Shown: in pieces, positions 1 through 7,177 of the stretch
Layout of the letters: every line of letters starts with the position of its first letter
How positions within the stretch are numbered: the stretch's first letter is position 1
Assembly (NCBI GenBank): GCA_031281855.1
Contig: JAITEW010000094.1
Span: 1-22,530, forward strand
Direction: 5' to 3'
Length of the DNA stretch: 22,530 nucleotides
From: Treponema sp.
Lineage (GTDB): Bacteria > Spirochaetota > Spirochaetia > Treponematales > Breznakiellaceae
Notes under the pieces: model-generated
The model's input: the letters and a program-made list of their open reading frames with translations, nothing else
The model's database searches: none
What the model was told of the DNA's origin: nothing
Made by a program: the position numbers and the translations under genes

Positions 1-812
1 GTAAAAATGATCTGTTTTTTGGCGGTATACAGGGCTTCGAAGGTGTAGTAGAGCTCTTCCTGGGTCCTGTCGCCTTTTTCAAAGGTATGGATATCGTCGA
101 TAAGCAGGGCGTCTACATAACGGTACTTCTTTTTGAAATCGGCCATCTTTTTTTGAGCCACCATTTCGACAAAGTCGTGGAGAAAGCCCTCGGCGGTGGT
201 GTACAGTACCTTCAATTCCGAGTTGTCGTGGATATAATGGCCTATAGCCTGCATCAGGTGGGTTTTCCCTAAGCCTACGCCGCCGTAGATGAGAAGGGGG
301 TTGTAGTCCTTAGAGGTTCCGGGGTTCCGGGCCACTGCCGAAGCGGCGTTGAAGGCGAAGTTATTGTCGTCCCCTACTACAAAGGTCTCGAAGGTATAGT
401 CCTCCTGGAGCTGGGGGTGGCGCTTTTTAACCCCTGTCCCTGTTTTAACCCCTCCGGCGCCTTGCGCCCCTGCGGGTGGTTGGGCAGTTCCTTCAGGTCG
501 TGACTGGGGTTTAGGTTTTTCAGCGGGTTTTTCCTTTTCCGCAGCGTCCGGAGCCTCCCGGGCGGCGACTTCCAGGGAAATAGAGAGATCTTTCCCCGAT
601 AGTTCCCGGAGTTTTTCCTGGATTCTGTTGTGGTACCGGGATTTGAACTGTTCCCGGAAAAAGACCGACGGGACTGAAGCCACAATTTCAGTTTCCGAGG
701 CTTTCAGATACCCGAGATTGCTGAGCCAGATGGTAAATTCGCTTTCTCCCAGTTCCTGGCGCAGTTGGTTTATTGTTTCGTTCCAGAACGGTTTATAGTC
801 CCAATCAGCCAT
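1..812 (-). CDS. dnaA: Chromosomal replication initiator protein DnaA (5' part, runs off the left edge)
   Basis: Reading the minus strand from the ATG at 812 gives 270 codons open to the window edge. DnaA is the AAA+ ATPase that binds origin DnaA boxes, melts the origin and helps load the helicase. Residues 1-80 resemble domain I (oligomerisation / helicase contact). Residues 85-135 are a Lys/Pro/Gly-rich linker of low complexity. The AAA+ domain follows, with Walker A GGVGLGKTH at 177-185 and Walker B LLIDDIH at 236-242, then the family block RTQEELYYTFEAL. The C-terminal sensor II and DNA-binding domain IV lie outside the window. The start begins MADWDYKPFW, as expected for a DnaA N-terminus. 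No good Shine-Dalgarno is seen before it, only a G-run at about -12. The gene diverges from gyrB across the origin spacer. Identification is certain; the exact start is likely. Confidence 0.96.
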   Translation of the reverse strand, partial: MADWDYKPFWNETINQLRQELGESEFTIWLSNLGYLKASETEIVASVPSVFFREQFKSRYHNRIQEKLRELSGKDLSISLEVAAREAPDAAEKEKPAEKPKPQSRPEGTAQPPAGAQGAGGVKTGTGVKKRHPQLQEDYTFETFVVGDDNNFAFNAASAVARNPGTSKDYNPLLIYGGVGLGKTHLMQAIGHYIHDNSELKVLYTTAEGFLHDFVEMVAQKKMADFKKKYRYVDALLIDDIHTFEKGDRTQEELYYTFEALYTAKKQIIF

Positions 813-867
813 AGGCAAAAACCCCAAATTATCAATTCACACTGTTTTCATCGTGTTTACTAACATA

Positions 868-876
868 TTATCCACA
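868..876 (+). promoter_or_regulatory. DnaA box, perfect consensus
   Basis: TTATCCACA matches the canonical 9-base DnaA box at every position. It lies 56 bases upstream of the dnaA ATG, so it could serve both origin binding and dnaA autoregulation. Confidence 0.85.
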
Positions 877-971
877 TATTTGAATACTTTTGTAAACCTC
901 GAAATCTCCAAAATTCTTGTTTTTTCCGTTTCTATAACTTAATATCTGAATAGTAATTGTGCCTAATTCCT

Positions 972-977
972 TATAAT
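972..977 (+). promoter_or_regulatory. Possible -10 box for gyrB
   Basis: A perfect TATAAT is seen in the AT-rich part of the origin spacer, but no good -35 lies 16-18 bases upstream. If used, it would give a gyrB leader of over 200 bases. A second candidate, TATTAT at 1149-1154, lies nearer the gene and also has a poor -35. Neither is secure. Confidence 0.3.
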
Positions 978-1069
978 ATAAAGAATTAGCTTCATAACCA
1001 ACCGGCTTTGGCGCAGGTCCGGAAAATCATAACCTTTTGCACCCCAAAAGACAGCCGCATAATAAGAAG

Positions 1070-1089
1070 TTTTCCACATACTATCCACT
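1070..1089 (+). promoter_or_regulatory. Tandem DnaA boxes, one good and one degenerate
   Basis: TTTTCCACA at 1070-1078 fits the relaxed consensus TTWTNCACA. CTATCCACT at 1081-1089 differs from the consensus at two positions. The two start 11 bases apart in the same orientation, about one helical turn, which suits cooperative DnaA binding. The second box alone would be weak evidence. Confidence 0.65.
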
Positions 1090-1183
1090 TTCTGCCCCCA
1101 AGAGGCGGCTTTTCTGTAGTGATTCAGCCGGGACTCCCGTCAGGGGCCTATTATTTTACTTCGCCTTTACTTTTTTGTTCAAG

Positions 1184-1204
1184 ATGACTAAGATAAGGAG
1201 ATGA
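1184..1204 (+). promoter_or_regulatory. Six-codon minicistron overlapping the gyrB start, with Shine-Dalgarno abutting the ATG
   Basis: An ATG at 1184 opens a six-codon frame (MTKIRR) whose TGA at 1202-1204 overlaps the gyrB ATG as ATGA. The AAGGAG at 1195-1200 lies inside this frame and touches the gyrB ATG with zero spacing. The layout could allow termination-reinitiation coupling. The minicistron has no Shine-Dalgarno of its own, and a frame this short can arise by chance. Confidence 0.2.
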
Positions 1205-3153
1205 GTACCAACAACTATTCGGCTCAAAGCATCCAGGTCTTAAAGGGCCTTGAGGCAGTGCGGAAACGCCCTGGCATGTATATTGGAACTACCGGCATCG
1301 ACGGCCTCCACCATCTGGTGTTCGAGGTAGTGGATAACTCGGTAGACGAAGCCATGCAGGGTTTCTGCGACGACATCCTGGTGATTCTTGAAGGGAACGA
1401 TGTGGTCCGGGTGGAGGACAACGGCCGGGGCATCCCGGTAGACATCCATACCGGAGAGGGCGTCAGCGCCCTGGAACTGGTCATGACCCGCCTCCACGCA
1501 GGGGGTAAATTCGACAAAAATTCCTACAAGGTCTCCGGCGGCCTCCACGGCGTCGGCGTTTCGGTGGTGAACGCCCTTTCCGAGTGGTGCCAGGCTTTTG
1601 TCTACCTGGACGGGAAGATCCATACCCAGAGTTACAAAATCGGCATCCCCGACGGCCCTGCCCATGAAATCCAGCCCGGAAGCCTCCCTTACCCTGACAA
1701 CCAAAGCGGCCGCCGGGGCACGGTGGTCCGCTGGAAGGCAGACGCCTCTATTTTCGAGACTACGACATATAACTTTGACGCTCTGAGCAACCGCCTCAGG
1801 GAACTGGCATTTCTCAACAAGGGCCTTAAAATCACTATCAGGGACGAACGGCTCTCGAACCCCAAGATCCACGAGTTCAAGTTCGACGGCGGGGTCAGGA
1901 GCTTTGTGGAGTACCTTAACCAGAGCAAAACCGTGCTCTATCCCAGCCCTATTTTTATCGAAGGAAGCCGCGATGACGGCAGCGGCGGCATTATTGAAGT
2001 CGAGTGCGCTATACAGTACAACGACGGCTTTAACGAGATAATGTATTCGTTTGTCAACGACATCAACACCCGCGAAGGGGGCACCCACCTGGTGGGCTTC
2101 AAGTCCGCCCTTACCCGGGTTCTTAACGAGTTCCTCAAAAAGTCAAAGCACGCCAAGAAACTGGACGAAAGCCTTTCGGGCGACGATGTCCGGGAAGGAT
2201 TGACCGCCGTGCTTTCGGTCAAGGTCCCAAACCCCCAGTTTGAAGGTCAGACCAAGGCCAAGCTCGGCAACTCGGAAGTTAAAGGCATTGTGGAAACACT
2301 GGTAAACGAACAGCTTGAACTTTACCTGGACCAGCACCCTGACGTAATAGCCAACATCCTGGAAAAGAGCGTCCTCGCGGCTAAGGCCCGCATCGCCGCC
2401 CGGCAGGCCCGGGACGCCACGCGGCGCAAGAACGCCATGGACTCCGCCGGCCTTCCGGGCAAACTCTCGGACTGCTCCGAAAAAGACCCCGCGCTGTGCG
2501 AACTCTTTATCGTGGAAGGCGACTCCGCAGGGGGCTCAGCCAAAATGGGCCGGAACCGCCAGACCCAGGCGATCCTCTCCCTTTTCGGCAAAATGCTCAA
2601 TGTGGAAAAGACCCGGATCGAAAAAGTAGTTTCCAACGAAAAGCTCCAGCCCATTATCGCCAGCATCGGCGCGGGCTGCGGCAGCGAGTTTAACATCGCC
2701 AAAATCCGGTATCATAAAATCATCATCATGGCGGATGCCGATGTTGACGGTTCTCACATCCGCACCCTGCTCCTCACGTTTTTCTACCGTTACATGACCG
2801 AGCTTATCGAGAAAGGCCATGTCTACCTCGCCATGCCGCCGCTTTACCGCATCCCGGCAGGCAAGCAGGCCATCTACGCCTACGATGACGCCGAAAAAGA
2901 TAAAATCCTTTCCGGCCTCGGCAGCGATATCAAGAAGGAAAGCATCCAGCGCTACAAGGGCTTAGGCGAAATGAACCCCGACCAACTCTGGGACACCACC
3001 ATGGACCCCGCTAAGCGGAACATTATCCAGGTCCACCTTGACGACGCCGTAGAAGCCGAGCGCATCTTCTCTACCCTTATGGGCGAAGTCGTGGCGCCCA
3101 GGCGTGAATTTATCGAGGAAAACGCCCTGGCAGTAACGAATTTGGATGTGTGA
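1201..3153 (+). CDS. gyrB: DNA gyrase subunit B
   Basis: GyrB is the ATPase and TOPRIM subunit of gyrase, which with GyrA introduces negative supercoils. The 650-residue length is typical of the short (non-proteobacterial) form. The N-terminus carries the GHKL ATPase signatures EVVDNSVDEA, DNGRGIPV and GGLHGVGVSVVNALSEW, followed by the transducer block QTKAKLGNSEVKG. The TOPRIM domain has EGDSAGGSAK with acidic residues E439 and D441, and DADVDGSH with D512, D514 and D516. The C-terminus has the RYKGLGEMNPDQLW block. In the quinolone-region segment the family's PLKGK/PLRGK reads SLFGK (S460, F462), which is unusual. The AAGGAG Shine-Dalgarno abuts the ATG with no spacer. The gene diverges from dnaA and converges with the GH78 gene. 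Confidence 0.98.
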   Translation: MSTNNYSAQSIQVLKGLEAVRKRPGMYIGTTGIDGLHHLVFEVVDNSVDEAMQGFCDDILVILEGNDVVRVEDNGRGIPVDIHTGEGVSALELVMTRLHAGGKFDKNSYKVSGGLHGVGVSVVNALSEWCQAFVYLDGKIHTQSYKIGIPDGPAHEIQPGSLPYPDNQSGRRGTVVRWKADASIFETTTYNFDALSNRLRELAFLNKGLKITIRDERLSNPKIHEFKFDGGVRSFVEYLNQSKTVLYPSPIFIEGSRDDGSGGIIEVECAIQYNDGFNEIMYSFVNDINTREGGTHLVGFKSALTRVLNEFLKKSKHAKKLDESLSGDDVREGLTAVLSVKVPNPQFEGQTKAKLGNSEVKGIVETLVNEQLELYLDQHPDVIANILEKSVLAAKARIAARQARDATRRKNAMDSAGLPGKLSDCSEKDPALCELFIVEGDSAGGSAKMGRNRQTQAILSLFGKMLNVEKTRIEKVVSNEKLQPIIASIGAGCGSEFNIAKIRYHKIIIMADADVDGSHIRTLLLTFFYRYMTELIEKGHVYLAMPPLYRIPAGKQAIYAYDDAEKDKILSGLGSDIKKESIQRYKGLGEMNPDQLWDTTMDPAKRNIIQVHLDDAVEAERIFSTLMGEVVAPRREFIEENALAVTNLDV

Positions 3154-3180
3154 TTCCTTGCGCTAAACTTGACCTACAAC

Positions 3181-3227
3181 TAGCCCCCGACAAGCCGGGA
3201 GCGGTGAAACCCCCGGCTTTGCCGGGG
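3181..3227. repeat. Intergenic GC-rich repeat element, copy 1, with competing hairpins
   Basis: 3181-3201 matches 10699-10719 at 19 of 21 positions, sharing the core GACAAGCCGGGAG. Downstream, CCCCGGC (3211-3217) and GCCGGGG (3221-3227) form a 7-bp stem with a TTT loop. The earlier GCCGGG (3194-3199) could pair with the same CCCCGGC instead. The element sits between the convergent ends of gyrB and the GH78 gene, so it may act as a bidirectional terminator, but no U-tract follows on either strand. A dispersed REP-like element is the preferred reading. Confidence 0.6.
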
Positions 3228-3247
3228 TGACTATAGGAGTTTGACAG

Positions 3248-5644
3248 TTACGGGAGTATAAAGCATGCTCTCTTTGCCGAAAATCCCCCTCCTGCAAGAT
3301 CCTCCTCGGAACCGTCAGGAAGCGTAAGGCGGCCCTTTGCGCCTTTGGGCAGACTGCCCCGGAGGCTGAATTCCCCGTTTTGGTATTCCCAGGAAATCTC
3401 CACCTCTCCCGCCGGGGTGTGCACCTTGCCTGATGCCCTGCCCAGGAAGAGGCCCTGGGGCTTAACGCCGATAACCTTATAACCCGGTTCGGCTGGGTAG
3501 ACCCCCAATATTTTAGCAGGGTATTCGTACAGCAGCAGGGAACTCCAGGCGTGGCAGTCGCTCCTGGAATCATCGTAGGGCGTTTCGGGCACTGTGCTCA
3601 GATTGAGAGGGAGGAAACGCTTCCAGTCTTCCCAGAGGGGTCCGGTTTTTTCATAGAGCCCTGCCTGTTCGAGGGCCCGGAAAAAATAAAACTGCACAGG
3701 GAAAGTACAGGTAACGAGCCCTTTTTCGGTCAGCGCCCGGTTCATGAGCTCTTCCGCGTCTTTGCCCTGTACCGTTCCGGTAAGAACCGCCCAGAGCTGG
3801 CTGTGCCGGGTATATTCGGCGCTGTAATCAGGGCCGTCCTTAAAGAGGCGCCTTGTTTCATCCCAGCAGCTTTCGAGAATCCTGTCCTGGATGCCCTTCG
3901 CCTCGTTGAGGTAAAAGGCTTTGAGATCCCCAAAGCCCAGTACCGAAAGGATCCGGCTTAGCAGTTGGAGCCCGTAAACGTACATAAGATTTTGCGCCGT
4001 AGACGGCCCGCTGTAAGCGGCCCGGACGCTTCCCTGGACATCCCGCCATTCAGGGGCCCAGTCGAGGAAATTCCAGTAACCCAGGCCTTCGATCAGGCCC
4101 CGGCTGTTTTTCTTCCGCCTAAACCAGAGCAGAATGTTTTCCGCGCCAGGACGGTAGCGTTCCAGAACCGAGGCGTCCGCGGTCTGCTCATAATAATCCA
4201 GAAGCATGGACAGCCAGGAGATGGCGAAAGTGGGAATTACCTGGGGGTTGTTGGTAGGATACCGGGACTGGATGATGCCCTCAGGCAGCATGGACCGGTG
4301 GAAGTCGTCGATGGTTTTGCGTCCCAGCCTGGTGTCCCCCGAAAGGTAATAGGTAAAGAGCATCTGAAGCCTGGTGTCAAAGGTGTACTGCATCTGTTCG
4401 TAATAAGGGCAGTCTTCGTAGGTTTCGTGCATGCAGCGCCGCAGGGTACGGATGCTTATGTCCCAGAGGCCGGGAATCCAGGCCTGGGCGGGATCTTTTC
4501 CGTCAGCGCTGATTTCAGTTTTAACCTCTATGGGATAACCGGTTTCGCGGTACTTCAGGGGCCAGAGGGTAAGGGGGGAGGAAGCTGTGGTTACTTCGAT
4601 CCGTATGATACGGAAGGTCCGGAACCAGAAAAATTCATACTGCCCGCGCTTGTCTGAGGAACGGTAGATGTCCTTAAAGCCGTCGAGCTTGAAATTCCGG
4701 TAATCCAGCCTGTCTTTGCGCATGCCTCCGGTAAAGGGGCCGCCGTAGGATTCCGCATAGGTAAGGGCCACTTCCCCCTGGCCTTCGGTTTCCAGGATCA
4801 CATAGCCTGTGGTAAGCTCCCCGGCGTCCAGGTCCAGGCAGTAGCTCCCATTAGGCGGAAGCGTTACTTTGTCCGGCTTTCCGGAAGCTCCGGTAAAGGA
4901 GAAGGTCTTTTTCCCTTCTACCGGAACAGCCAGTTCCCGGGACAGGCAGCGTTCGGTTTCAAACAGCATAGGGATGGGGCGTTTGAAGAGCGGAAGCGGG
5001 GAAATTTCGCCGTAGGACTTTTCATCATAGGTCCAGCGCTTTATCACCTGCGTGAATCCCGGGATGTCTTCGGCAGCGGAATTCCAGAGATCCGGGATTT
5101 TCTCCGCCTCAACTTCTTCATGACAGAATACCATGGTATATGCGGGATGAAGCCACGAGACCGCCTCGTCGTTCCGGACCAGCCAGGGGGCGTATCCTGT
5201 AGAGAGATCGGTTTTTGTTCCTGTGCTGCCGGCGAGTTCCCCGAAAAAGAGAAGGCACGGCCCCGAAGCGGTCCCGATGACCGAAAAGGGACCGGCGTCC
5301 GCATACCCTTCCCGCGACTGGCCCCGGGCTTCCTGGGGTGGGAAGGACACCACCTTGCAGGCTATAACATTCCGCCCTTCACGCAGAAAGGGCCCCAAAT
5401 CCAGGTCGTCGCAGTAATACTGCATCCGGTCCCCTTTGCAGGGGCCGTGGCTCACCGGCGCGCCGTTGACGCAGAGACTGTACCTGGAAGAAGCGGACAC
5501 AGCCGCCCTGAGTTCGGCCTTTCCCTTTACGTCAAAAACGATTCTAAAATACGCGGTCTCCACCGGCAGGCCCGGCCCCTTCCCCAGTCTTCGTTCCGGG
5601 GCGCTCACAAACCAGGGAGCTTTGGAAAATTCATAGTGCTGCAT
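3248..5644 (-). CDS. GH78-family alpha-L-rhamnosidase-like glycoside hydrolase, cytoplasmic
   Basis: This 798-residue protein has the multidomain build of GH78 enzymes, which release terminal alpha-L-rhamnose by inversion. N-terminal beta-sandwich segments (about 25-370) precede an (alpha/alpha)6 barrel (about 380-730) and a C-terminal beta domain. The barrel carries HETYEDCPYYEQMQYTFD, where D411, E416 and D423 reproduce the D-x4-E-x6-D spacing of catalytic and substrate residues in characterised rhamnosidases. The motif HAWSSLLLYEYPAKILGV near the C-terminus is also typical. The sequence around the motif differs from the usual CPxRExxGWTGD, so substrate could differ. There is no signal peptide, so it should act on imported oligosaccharides. 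No Shine-Dalgarno precedes the ATG. It lies 94 bases downstream of lpd in the same direction and may be partly cotranscribed with it. Confidence 0.82.
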   Translation of the reverse strand: MQHYEFSKAPWFVSAPERRLGKGPGLPVETAYFRIVFDVKGKAELRAAVSASSRYSLCVNGAPVSHGPCKGDRMQYYCDDLDLGPFLREGRNVIACKVVSFPPQEARGQSREGYADAGPFSVIGTASGPCLLFFGELAGSTGTKTDLSTGYAPWLVRNDEAVSWLHPAYTMVFCHEEVEAEKIPDLWNSAAEDIPGFTQVIKRWTYDEKSYGEISPLPLFKRPIPMLFETERCLSRELAVPVEGKKTFSFTGASGKPDKVTLPPNGSYCLDLDAGELTTGYVILETEGQGEVALTYAESYGGPFTGGMRKDRLDYRNFKLDGFKDIYRSSDKRGQYEFFWFRTFRIIRIEVTTASSPLTLWPLKYRETGYPIEVKTEISADGKDPAQAWIPGLWDISIRTLRRCMHETYEDCPYYEQMQYTFDTRLQMLFTYYLSGDTRLGRKTIDDFHRSMLPEGIIQSRYPTNNPQVIPTFAISWLSMLLDYYEQTADASVLERYRPGAENILLWFRRKKNSRGLIEGLGYWNFLDWAPEWRDVQGSVRAAYSGPSTAQNLMYVYGLQLLSRILSVLGFGDLKAFYLNEAKGIQDRILESCWDETRRLFKDGPDYSAEYTRHSQLWAVLTGTVQGKDAEELMNRALTEKGLVTCTFPVQFYFFRALEQAGLYEKTGPLWEDWKRFLPLNLSTVPETPYDDSRSDCHAWSSLLLYEYPAKILGVYPAEPGYKVIGVKPQGLFLGRASGKVHTPAGEVEISWEYQNGEFSLRGSLPKGAKGRLTLPDGSEEDLAGGGFSAKRACFILP

Positions 5645-5649
5645 GATAG

Positions 5650-5688
5650 TTGGTATTTTACATCTTTACCGGACCTGATGTAAGGTCC
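5650..5688 (-). promoter_or_regulatory. GH78 upstream region: overlapping hairpins and a near-leaderless promoter candidate
   Basis: Two alternative stems overlap: TTACATC (5658-5664) with GATGTAA (5677-5683), and GGACC (5671-5675) with GGTCC (5684-5688). They cannot form together. On the minus strand CTTACA, 18 bases, then TAAAAT could be a promoter whose start site would fall about 3 bases before the ATG, consistent with the missing Shine-Dalgarno. Both readings are by eye. Confidence 0.35.
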
Positions 5689-5738
5689 CGGATAACAGGA
5701 TAAACACATAGAACATCACCCTGTCCTGGGGAGAAGGT

Positions 5739-7145
5739 TTAATTGTGTGCCAGGTTTACTTCGTGATTCGGAGGCTTGTGGCAGCAAAGCCCTTCGGCGT
5801 CATGAGCCGCTTCCATAATCATCTCGCTCACAGTAGGGTGCGCGTGGATGGTATCCGCTAGCTCTTCAATAGTCGCTTCAGCGCGCATTGCCAGGGCGAT
5901 TTCGCCGATTATGTCCGTTGCCCGTTTCGCGATTATGTGGGCGCCGAGAATTTCGCCTGTGTCTTCGCGGGTTAAAATCTTCACGAAACCTTCTTTCGAA
6001 TTCATAATCAGGGACCGGCCGTTGGCCGCTCCGGGGAAGAACCCCGTCTTAAAGGGGATGTTGGCGGCTTTGACCTGGGCTTCTGTCATGCCTACGCTTG
6101 CTATTTCGGGATTGGTGTATATACAGGCAGGAATAACATCATAGCGCATTACGGTCTTTTTCCCGGCTATGTTATTGGCAGCCGCAAGTCCCTGGGCGCT
6201 TGCAACATGGGCAAGCTGGACTTTGCCGGTTATGTCCCCTATGGCGTATATGTTCGGGATACTGGCCCGCATATACTCATCTACAGTGACAAAACCCCTG
6301 TCCGTGCCAACGCCGGCGTTTTCCAGCCCCAGGGCTTTCGTGTTTGGCCGCCGGCCTACTGCCATAATAACCACGTTCCCTGCCGCCTCTTTCCGCGTTC
6401 CCTCTTCTTCATAGACACAGAGGCCTTTTTCCCTGATCTCAATGAGTCTGTCGCCGGTATGAATGGCTATGCCCATTTTTTTCAGAATAAGGGTCTGGTG
6501 TTTGCAAATGTCATCATCCATACTGTTCAGTATCCGCGGGAGGGTTTCAATGATGGTAACTTTTCTGCCGAAAGAAGCCAGCAGGACGGCAAACTCTACG
6601 CCGATTACCCCGCCGCCGATAATAACCGCCGATTCAGGAAGCTCTTTCATGCTTAAAAAGGCGTCGGAATTGATCACTTCAGGAAGATCCGCGCCAGGCA
6701 CGGCGATAGCGGAAGGTTCGCAGCCCGCAGCAAGCACGATATTTCCGGCAGCGTATTGTCCGCCGTTTACCGTAAACGATTCCGGGCCGGTCAGCGCCGC
6801 TGTGCCGGAAAGGGACGTTATATGGTAGCCTTTGATCAGGGCGCTAATGCCGTTCCTTAAGCCGCTGACGATCTTTTCTTTGCGATCCCCCAGGGCCGCG
6901 TAATCCAGTGCAAGGTTTCCGGTAATAATGCCCAGTTCCTTGCCGTGGTGTTCAAGCTCATGGTAGAGTTCCGCCGTGTGCAGCAGGGTTTTCACCGGAA
7001 TGCAGCCCCGGTTAAGGCATGTTCCCCCGAGGCTTTGCTTTTCCACGAGTATTGTTTTTTTCCCCAACTGGGCGCAGCGGATGGCGCAAATATACCCTCC
7101 GGGGCCTCCGCCGATTACCGCGACATCGTATTGCGTATCACCCAT
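5739..7145 (-). CDS. lpdA: Dihydrolipoyl dehydrogenase (E3)
   Basis: This flavoprotein reoxidises dihydrolipoamide with NAD+ for 2-oxoacid dehydrogenase or glycine cleavage complexes. From the chosen start it has 468 residues, the usual length. The FAD-binding GGGPGG lies at 12-17. The redox disulphide lies in GGTCLNRGCIPVK (C43 and C48), and the NAD-binding motif is IIGGGVIGVEFA. The C-terminal HAHPTVSE carries the His-Glu pair of the active site. An upstream in-frame ATG at 7181 overlaps the sucD stop as ATGA. I prefer 7145 because a purine-rich GGGGGAAG precedes it and the protein then begins MGDTQYDVAVIGGG like other E3s. It is the last gene of the aldehyde dehydrogenase-sucC-sucD-lpd operon. 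No E1, E2 or lipoyl protein lies nearby, so its partner complex is unknown. Confidence 0.93.
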   Translation of the reverse strand: MGDTQYDVAVIGGGPGGYICAIRCAQLGKKTILVEKQSLGGTCLNRGCIPVKTLLHTAELYHELEHHGKELGIITGNLALDYAALGDRKEKIVSGLRNGISALIKGYHITSLSGTAALTGPESFTVNGGQYAAGNIVLAAGCEPSAIAVPGADLPEVINSDAFLSMKELPESAVIIGGGVIGVEFAVLLASFGRKVTIIETLPRILNSMDDDICKHQTLILKKMGIAIHTGDRLIEIREKGLCVYEEEGTRKEAAGNVVIMAVGRRPNTKALGLENAGVGTDRGFVTVDEYMRASIPNIYAIGDITGKVQLAHVASAQGLAAANNIAGKKTVMRYDVIPACIYTNPEIASVGMTEAQVKAANIPFKTGFFPGAANGRSLIMNSKEGFVKILTREDTGEILGAHIIAKRATDIIGEIALAMRAEATIEELADTIHAHPTVSEMIMEAAHDAEGLCCHKPPNHEVNLAHN

Positions 7146-7177
7146 TATCTTCCCCCGGTTGATTCTGTTTATTCCGA

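Larger units (their letters stand above)
813..1200. other. Probable chromosomal origin (oriC) spacer between dnaA and gyrB
   Basis: This 388-base gap has no convincing gene. It holds a perfect DnaA box TTATCCACA (868-876) and a tandem pair further right (1070-1078 and 1081-1089). Between them lies an AT-rich stretch, roughly 877-1000, that could serve as the unwinding element. A TATAAT hexamer lies at 972-977. The dnaA-side location is the usual bacterial origin position, so oriC is a well-supported inference. Strand asymmetry (GC skew) was not computed. I saw no GATC cluster in it, although a Dam-type methylase is encoded elsewhere in the window. Confidence 0.8.

Noticed and set aside
377..685. 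A 102-codon minus-strand frame within dnaA
   Set aside because: It is out of frame with dnaA, covers the low-complexity linker and is Arg/Ser/Pro-rich, typical of a shadow frame.
1240..2088. A 282-codon minus-strand frame antisense to gyrB
   Set aside because: It mirrors gyrB codons, shows no recognisable motif and has no ribosome site. GyrB motifs are fully intact on the plus strand.
3211..3227. Hairpin as a classical rho-independent terminator
   Set aside because: The stem is strong, but no run of T follows on either strand, so I treat it as part of the repeat element with only possible termination activity.
3965..4657. A 230-codon plus-strand frame inside the GH78 gene
   Set aside because: It lies antisense to the catalytic domain, which has conserved D411, E416 and D423. 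No promoter or ribosome site supports it.
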